From Brachycybe producta (taxonomy: Eukaryota > Arthropoda > Diplopoda > Playtdesmida > Andrognathidae): DNA of 64,000 nt. The stretch covers positions 2,442,903 to 2,506,902 of the forward strand of contig JAUPFP010000016.1 in assembly GCA_036925085.1 (NCBI GenBank), written 5' to 3'. A program made the position numbers and the translations under genes. Below are positions 58,728-64,000 of this stretch, in pieces; within the stretch, counting starts at the first letter, position 1; each line of letters begins with the position of its first letter. The notes under the pieces were generated by a model. It did not search any database. It was not told the DNA's origin and worked only from the letters and a program-made list of their open reading frames with translations.

Positions 58728-59200
58728 TAGTTTAGTTTAGTTTAATTTAACTTAACTTAATTAAATTAAATTAAATTAAATTTAAGTGAACTGAACTGAA
58801 CTTAATTTAATGTATTATTTAATTTTATTTAATTAATTTATTATTTAATTTTATTTAATTAATTATTTAATTTAATTAATTAATTATTTAATTTAATTAA
58901 TTTATTATTTAATTTAATTCATTTATTATTTAATTTAATTCATTTATTATTTAATTTAATTAATTTATTATTTAATTTAATTAATTTTATTTTTATTTAT
59001 TATTTTATTTTATTTATTTAATATTTTGTTTTATTATTTTAACTTTATTTAATATTTTATTTATTACTTTATTTCATGTATTTTTTATTTTATTTATTAT
59101 TATTTTAACTTTATTTAATATTTTATTTATTACTTTATTTCATGTATTTTTTATTTTATTTATTATTATTTTTTATTTATTTTATTTTATTTAAATTAAT
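58728..59200. repeat. AT-only low-complexity tract
   Basis: Nearly pure A/T built of TTTAATTTAA, TTTATTATTTAATT and TATTTTATTT words in irregular tandem arrays, with a ~60-bp block containing TATTACTTTATTTCATG present twice (59,050-59,170). Confidence 0.9.
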
Positions 59201-59471
59201 TTAATTATTGATCTAATGGCATCCAAAATTTCCTACATAATTTTTTAACAATTTTTTTTCCGTAGGGTAGCATCAAATGATATTTCATGAAAACTTATTT
59301 CTTTTGCTTTCTTTTTATTGACACACATTGAGGTACACAAAAGTGAACCATTTAATAGAAGAAAAAACTGATTAACAACACTCAATAGTTTTAAAAAGTA
59401 GTGATAATCGTGTAGAGAAAATGAAAAACAACAAGAAAACATAAAGATGCAATACTAATAAGCTTATCAAC

Positions 59472-59514
59472 AGGGTCCAGAAGATAGCGCTACCTATTGG
59501 TTTTAGCAGACGAT
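59472..59514. repeat. Right arm of the 43-bp long-range inverted repeat
   Basis: AGGGTCCAGAAGATAGCGCT and onward, inverted relative to 58,378-58,420. Together they may be the ends of a 1.1-kb element filled with AT repeats. Confidence 0.8.
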
Positions 59515-60102
59515 TTCGGCGCCACATTAGCTTCTCCAACATTATAGCTGATATCAGCAGCCGTTTAGGAAAAGAGGCCATGGCTCAACTAAGAGGTTTT
59601 CTTGTGGAGCATTTCGTGAGGTAGCTTAGTCTGGCCAATAGATGGCGCCAGCATCTCCACTAAAACATTTCCTAAATTGCCACATAATACATGTACTATA
59701 TTCAAAATATTACCGAAATTATTTTTTCACCTAATTGTGTTTAAATCAATAAAAAATTAATTATAATAAGTGAATTAATATACCAATAACACTGCGAGAA
59801 AAACATGCAGTGATGGCTACACATTTAAGATTAAAATTCTTTAATTATATATATATATATAGAAATTACTTGTGATTATTAAGTGTAATAATTGAGTTAC
59901 AATTGTGTAATTTATTACACTTTTTGTGTGTGTCAATTTTCACAATCATCTCAAAATCTATGATTTTTAACCTGTGCCACTATTCTCGCATAATAATCAA
60001 AAATGAATATTATGAATCTTTATCTACGAACCGTATTTTCAAATATTTAACTTTAAATACAAATAATGAGAACTTGATTTTTTTTTTGCAATTTTATGAA
60101 TT

Positions 60103-60112
60103 TTTATTTATT
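60103..60112 (-). terminator. Candidate poly(A) signal for PSMD1
   Basis: Two overlapping AATAAA hexamers on the minus strand (AATAAATAAA), about 130 nt past the PSMD1 stop codon, a typical position. Confidence 0.45.
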
Positions 60113-60237
60113 TTTGCAGAATTACAGTAGTTTTAAAAACATTTAACTGAATAACTACGAGAAAAACGGAGATAAGCAAACTTTAGCGACATTTATTGTA
60201 GACCTATATGAAAATGATCTTCAGAATTGTGTAAACT

Positions 60238-63200
60238 TTAGTCTTCAGTATATTCAAATGGTTCTGGTGGCTCTGGTTCATCACCTTCATCCTCCGGAGC
60301 TTTAGGTCCTCCAGCTATAAAAAATAAATAAATAAACCAACAAAATAAAAATAAACCCAACACAAGTTGTTTTCAATAAAATATATTAATAATATATATA
60401 ATATTTTATTAAAAAAAATTAGATGGCACGCAGGAATTTTCTCTTTTGGTTTTTTTCTTTTTTATACAGTCATGCTCGGCTATAGCCACCTCGGGTACAA
60501 CGGCAACTCGGCTATAACGTCAACATATGGCGCCAATTTTTAAAAAAATCCTATATAAGTAAACTCGGTGACAACGTCACTTGTTACAAAAATTCTCCGT
60601 CACTCAAATGACGCTATAACCGAATGTGTACCCTGTCTAGTTTCATTTCAAATGTGGTTCGTTTGTACAAAGTGATTTAGTTTTCAGAAAATATTTCGTG
60701 CTTCGAGCTTCCTATGTTAAGTACCCGCATCAGGAGTTGAGGTGCTCGGTTATTAATTTGTTGTTTAAAAAGAAGAAGATACATTTGAAATATTCGTTTA
60801 AGATTCTTTACAGGTTTGCTTTTTCTAATCAACAAACTGTAACGGTGTTAACCACCATTAATTTGAAACTACTGAAAGTAATTTTGACAAAATAAACACA
60901 TGTTATTAAATAACATACTTGGCAATGGTTCAACTAATTCTTCTGGATTGTTCTTCTGCTCATCACGAAGCATTATAATGCCACCAATTGTGATCTATAA
61001 TCGGAAAACAAAACAAACAATAATAGGTAATCCTCTCCTCACGAATGTGAAACACAAAATTTTCAACATAATTATCGAATACGAACGTCTTTGAGAGGAA
61101 CGTATCGGCTTGTGTCCGACAGCTGAACAACTTTCAACTAGATAACAAAAACAAATAAAATTTCAACCTATTGTATCAATATGAAGTAAATTGTAACTTT
61201 TTACCTGTTGCTTCATAACACGAGCCGGGTTACTCAAAATCTGAAAATTCGGTTCCGGTTCCTTGTTCTCCTCTTCTTTCTTGTCCTTAACCGCATCCTT
61301 CGTCTCTGTTTTTGCATCTTTTGGTTTCTCTTTTGTTGAAACAGTACCCTTGTCTTTTGCACCGTCCTTTTCCTTTTCCTTAGTCTCCTTGTCCTTCACC
61401 TCTTCTTTGACCTTTTCTTTTACGTCCTTCTTGATTTCTACGTCCTTCTTGATTTCTACGTCCTTCTTGCTTTCTACGTCTTTACTATCATCTTTCTTCT
61501 CTTCGTCCTAAACAGTTCAAAAGGCCATGATCATTTTATTGTATTTCTTTCATTTTTTTTTACACAATGCAAAAAAAAAACAAGAACACATTTAAAAAAA
61601 AAAACATGTTAGAATTTCAAAATTTACTTCAGACTAGAAAGGTAAATTACTGTAAAAACCGTTGAACACAAGAACGAATAACACAAAACATATTTTCGGT
61701 CCGATAACTTATTATTACATAAAAAAAATTCTAGTAACACGTAAACGGATAACAAAATATTATATTTTTGGTCGGTGTCTTAGAATAACATAAGAACTCG
61801 TAACACAAAAAAAAATATTCTGGTCCCTTCCATTTCGTGTTAAACAGTGTCTCCTCTGTAATTAATTTTCTTTAAAAATCAAATACTTACAGCACATTGA
61901 AAAGAAAGACACAATGTTAGGCTTATGACAGCTAATCGAGTAAAACTCTCGTAATTTGATTCAGAAAAACGTTCCCTTCGTTTTTCTACACCATTTCCCA
62001 AATAAAAAGACAAACTTCGACTACATAAAATATACGTACAACTTCCATCTTTTCCTCTTTTTCTTTCTTCTCGGCCTCCTTCTTCTTAGCCTTGGCCGTA
62101 ATGCTCAAGACAGCAGCGGACACTTTCTCCCTCTCGCGTTCCTTCTTTTCTTCAAGGGCCGGTGGATAGGCATAAGTCGACGGCTTAGCGTTTGAGACAA
62201 ACTCGATTTTGGGCATCTTCAGGGAGGGGAAAAATCAAACAAACGTACTCTAAGATAAGTTTCGAATCAAAACGCCTCTACAACTGTATATATTTCCGCA
62301 TTTTAAAAATAATGCATATATAATATCCAGCGTAAAATATTTTAGAGTAACTTTCGAATCAGGCATTGCTAACAGGAAATGAAGATATTCTAGTCTACAA
62401 AACTGAGAATGTACTGCACCCAAAATATACCAAAGATTGCATGCATCTTTTTCAGTTGCATGTACAATGAATTATTGAAGTTGCAATGTCAAAAGCACAC
62501 AGAAAACCCCCCAAAACACGCCCATAAGCATCAAGCCCCGTTTAAGCGATTTTTCCAGCGTTGAACAGCAATTCATCAGCAGTTTACACCGTCAACAATT
62601 GCTGGCCTGAAGCAACTTTCCAACAAAATGTTCCGAAATGCAAACGGGGCTTAAGCATAAGTTACAAATCAGGAATTGCTATCAAGGAAAGGCCTCTAAG
62701 CGATTTTCCGTTTTTTTCTAATGATAAAAGTTGAAAGTGTTTTAGAAACTAGAAAAGTAACTGAATTATGTAAAATTATGTTCATGTTGAAAAATAAATT
62801 TTTGTGGCTGTTTGAAATTCCCGATTATTGTTTTTCACGGTCAAGTTGACCCAAAATACAAATAAAATGTTAAAAATTTTGTCATTTTCAAACTGGCATA
62901 AAAATTATTTTTAAATATAACACTGATTTAGTTACTCTTCTAGTTTATTAGTGTACGCTTGCGTGCTCTCCACACAAAAAAGTTTGTTGCAATTGTAATT
63001 AGTAACCAAAAATGCATTTTTTTTAGTCGAATAACCATGTAAAAGGCTAGAATTCAGAGGCCAAACTACCATCAGCATGGCCTTAACTTGCCTAAAACGC
63101 CAGTCTTAAACCAAGTTACTATTTTTTTAATTACTTAAAATGCATTTTTCTGATTGCCTTCCTGATGGATTATGAACAGCTGATTTTCGAACTCTGATTA

Positions 63201-63969
63201 TTCTGTCTTTCAGGAAACTAAGAAATGTGTGAATCTAGAAAGCGTTTTAGAAACTAAAGTATAGCTCACTCACTTAAAGGGATTTTTTTTCTCGGGTAAA
63301 AAGTTTATTTTGAAAGACATCAACATAAAAATACCGTTAAGTGATTAAGCTACCCTTCTAGTTTTAAAAAACACATTCAAGTTTCTTTTTATTTTGCTTC
63401 TGAAAGACAGAATAATCAAGAAGTCGAGAGATGTTTAAACTTTTAAAACACCGTAACATGTAATTATGAATTATGAATTACTTATTAATCGGGAAGCTTA
63501 AAAATAACATTTTAAAAATAAAAATAAAATCTGAAGGAGCTCTTTTTTGGAGACTGGCGCCGGAAACAAACTGCTATCTATGCCTCCTCTTCTAAAAAGC
63601 CTGCTGCTGTTCAAATGTATACCTTAAGGTCTACGTTCAGTCCGATAAGACAGGTTGGATTAAAAGCCAACGACAGAAAATGAGACAGCGGAAACCAAAA
63701 CCAGAACTGAGTGAAAACAAGCATTCCAACAACAGAAGCCATGTCCGTGTGTCCAGTTCTAGATTGAAGAGACACGGAGACGTTGCGACCACCTTAAAAC
63801 AAGACAGTAACAAAAACACAAATAAATCGTTTGTCGTCGAAAGATGTAGCTGCTCGTCTATCATACCGGCATCGATGATTCCTTGAGCCAAAATGGCACC
63901 GAACTTGGCCATGACGTCGTCGTGCTTGTCACTTATGACACTCGCATACATCTGTCGAAACTCTTTCAC
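60238..63969 (-). CDS. PSMD1: 26S proteasome regulatory subunit PSMD1/Rpn2 (3' part)
   Basis: Seven exons: 63,969-63,867, 63,792-63,623, 62,216-62,040, 61,507-61,205, 61,137-61,087, 60,994-60,919 and 60,314-60,238. All have GT-AG borders and consistent phases, giving the last 318 residues; the rest of the gene lies beyond the right edge (human protein: 953 residues). Recognisable conserved blocks are [51 protein letters not shown] with [48 protein letters not shown], and the terminal [13 protein letters not shown]. Rpn2 is a large scaffold of the proteasome base, with a ring of PC repeats and a C-terminal part that in yeast and human binds Rpn13. The acidic PPEPFEY tail matches the Rpn13-binding peptide. 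The lysine/glutamate-rich linker in exon 4 is much longer than in human. FB-A and other repeats sit in its introns. Confidence 0.97.
60472..60640. repeat. Tigger/pogo-like fragment in a PSMD1 intron
   Basis: TACAGTCATGCTCGGCTATA followed by GCCACCTCGG resembles a pogo/Tigger terminus; the segment ends near CGCTATAACCGAATG, an inverted relative of CGGCTATAGC. It lies in the intron between the last two exons. Confidence 0.45.
61422..61475 (-). repeat. 18-bp coding tandem repeat in PSMD1 exon 4
   Basis: Three in-frame 18-bp units (61,422-61,439, 61,440-61,457, 61,458-61,475) encode repeated [11 protein letters not shown] words. The first two are identical and the third differs by one base. This is recent slippage in a KEKE-type linker. 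Confidence 0.9.
62528..62658. mobile_element. Small inverted-repeat element in a PSMD1 intron
   Basis: The left end AAGCATCAAGCCCCGTTTAA and the right end CAAACGGGGCTTAAGCAT are inverted relatives with a small gap. About 130 bp, non-coding. Confidence 0.55.
62715..62960. repeat. FB-A fold-back repeat in a PSMD1 intron
   Basis: Left arm: GTGTTTTAGAAACTAGAAAA, TTCATGTTGA. Right arm: TTAGTTACTCTTCTAGTTTA. The centre has TTTTGTCATTTTCAAACTGG. Confidence 0.6.
63168..63470. repeat. FB-A fold-back repeat in a PSMD1 intron
   Basis: Left arm: ATGAACAGCTGATTTTCGAA, GATTATTCTGTCTTTCAGGA. Right arm: GAAAGACATCAACATAAAAA, AGCTACCCTTCTAGTTTTAA, CTTCTGAAAGACAGAATAAT. Shows the family's two distinct outer tips. 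Confidence 0.75.
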
Positions 63970-64000
63970 CTGTTTTTTAAAAAAAAAAAAAGGAAAAAGA

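Larger units (their letters stand above)
58273..60237. other. RNF168-PSMD1 intergenic region
   Basis: About 2 kb between the RNF168 start codon and the PSMD1 stop codon. It should hold the RNF168 promoter and the PSMD1 3' UTR. A GGCGGGAC box lies at about 58,287, close to the RNF168 start. An inverted repeat (58,378-58,420 with 59,472-59,514) brackets a very AT-rich low-complexity tract. A minus-strand frame at 59,372-59,581 (MASFPKRLL) has a hydrophobic run but no support. Confidence 0.6.

Noticed and set aside
59372..59581. Minus-strand frame MASFPKRLL with a hydrophobic segment
   Set aside because: It overlaps the long-range inverted repeat, has no known relatives that I recognise and no supporting splice or promoter signals.
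61263..61511. Plus-strand Ser/Phe-rich frame
   Set aside because: It is the antisense shadow of the KEKE linker in PSMD1 exon 4.
1..64000. CRISPR arrays, tRNA or rRNA genes, bacterial operons
   Set aside because: No direct-repeat and spacer pattern of CRISPR type, no cloverleaf I could support, and the gene structure is eukaryotic.

Overview
The window looks like nuclear DNA from an AT-rich, non-vertebrate animal. This rests on three spliced genes with GT-AG introns (several only 66-92 bp), a proteasome subunit and a RING ubiquitin ligase with clear animal homologues, abundant microsatellites, and a very high density of short non-autonomous DNA transposons. I cannot place the species; a tunicate or an arthropod would both fit. 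There are no bacterial operons, CRISPR arrays or recognisable RNA genes.

All three genes are on the minus strand. From right to left they are: the 3' part of the 26S proteasome subunit PSMD1/Rpn2 (60,238-63,969, seven exons, continuing past the right edge); a complete RNF168-type E3 ubiquitin ligase (54,441-58,272, five exons, 606 residues by my reconstruction); and a long serine-rich protein of unknown family (14,676-18,215, two exons seen, continuing to the left). PSMD1 and RNF168 are in tandem with about 2 kb between them. PSMD1 acts in the proteasome base. RNF168 in vertebrates ubiquitinates H2A during DNA double-strand-break signalling. Their adjacency does not by itself imply a joint function.

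The rest is intergenic and intronic DNA full of repeats. Four groups carry target-site duplications that show how they inserted: hAT-type elements with 8-bp duplications (25,165; 40,337; 42,023); hairpin elements with 9-bp duplications and ACAGGCA-type ends, perhaps Mutator-like (44,562; 46,974; 50,331; perhaps 5,674); a TTAA-flanked, piggyBac-like pair carrying internal tandem ~190-bp units (36,725; 50,696); and a very common fold-back repeat (called FB-A here) with well over a dozen copies, including copies in introns of all three genes. Nested insertions are common and give relative ages.

The most unusual observations are a 54-57 bp inverted repeat inside the coding sequence of the RNF168 homologue, so that both strands encode the same acidic serine-rich stretch; a 22-bp array with a six-unit higher-order pattern at 11.8-12.1 kb; two perfect long hairpins (52 bp arms with a 1-nt loop at 32.3 kb, and 92 bp arms around a telomere-like CCTAA tract at 34.2 kb); and hairpin elements whose two arms match each other better than they match sister copies. 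I see no convincing new multi-gene system.
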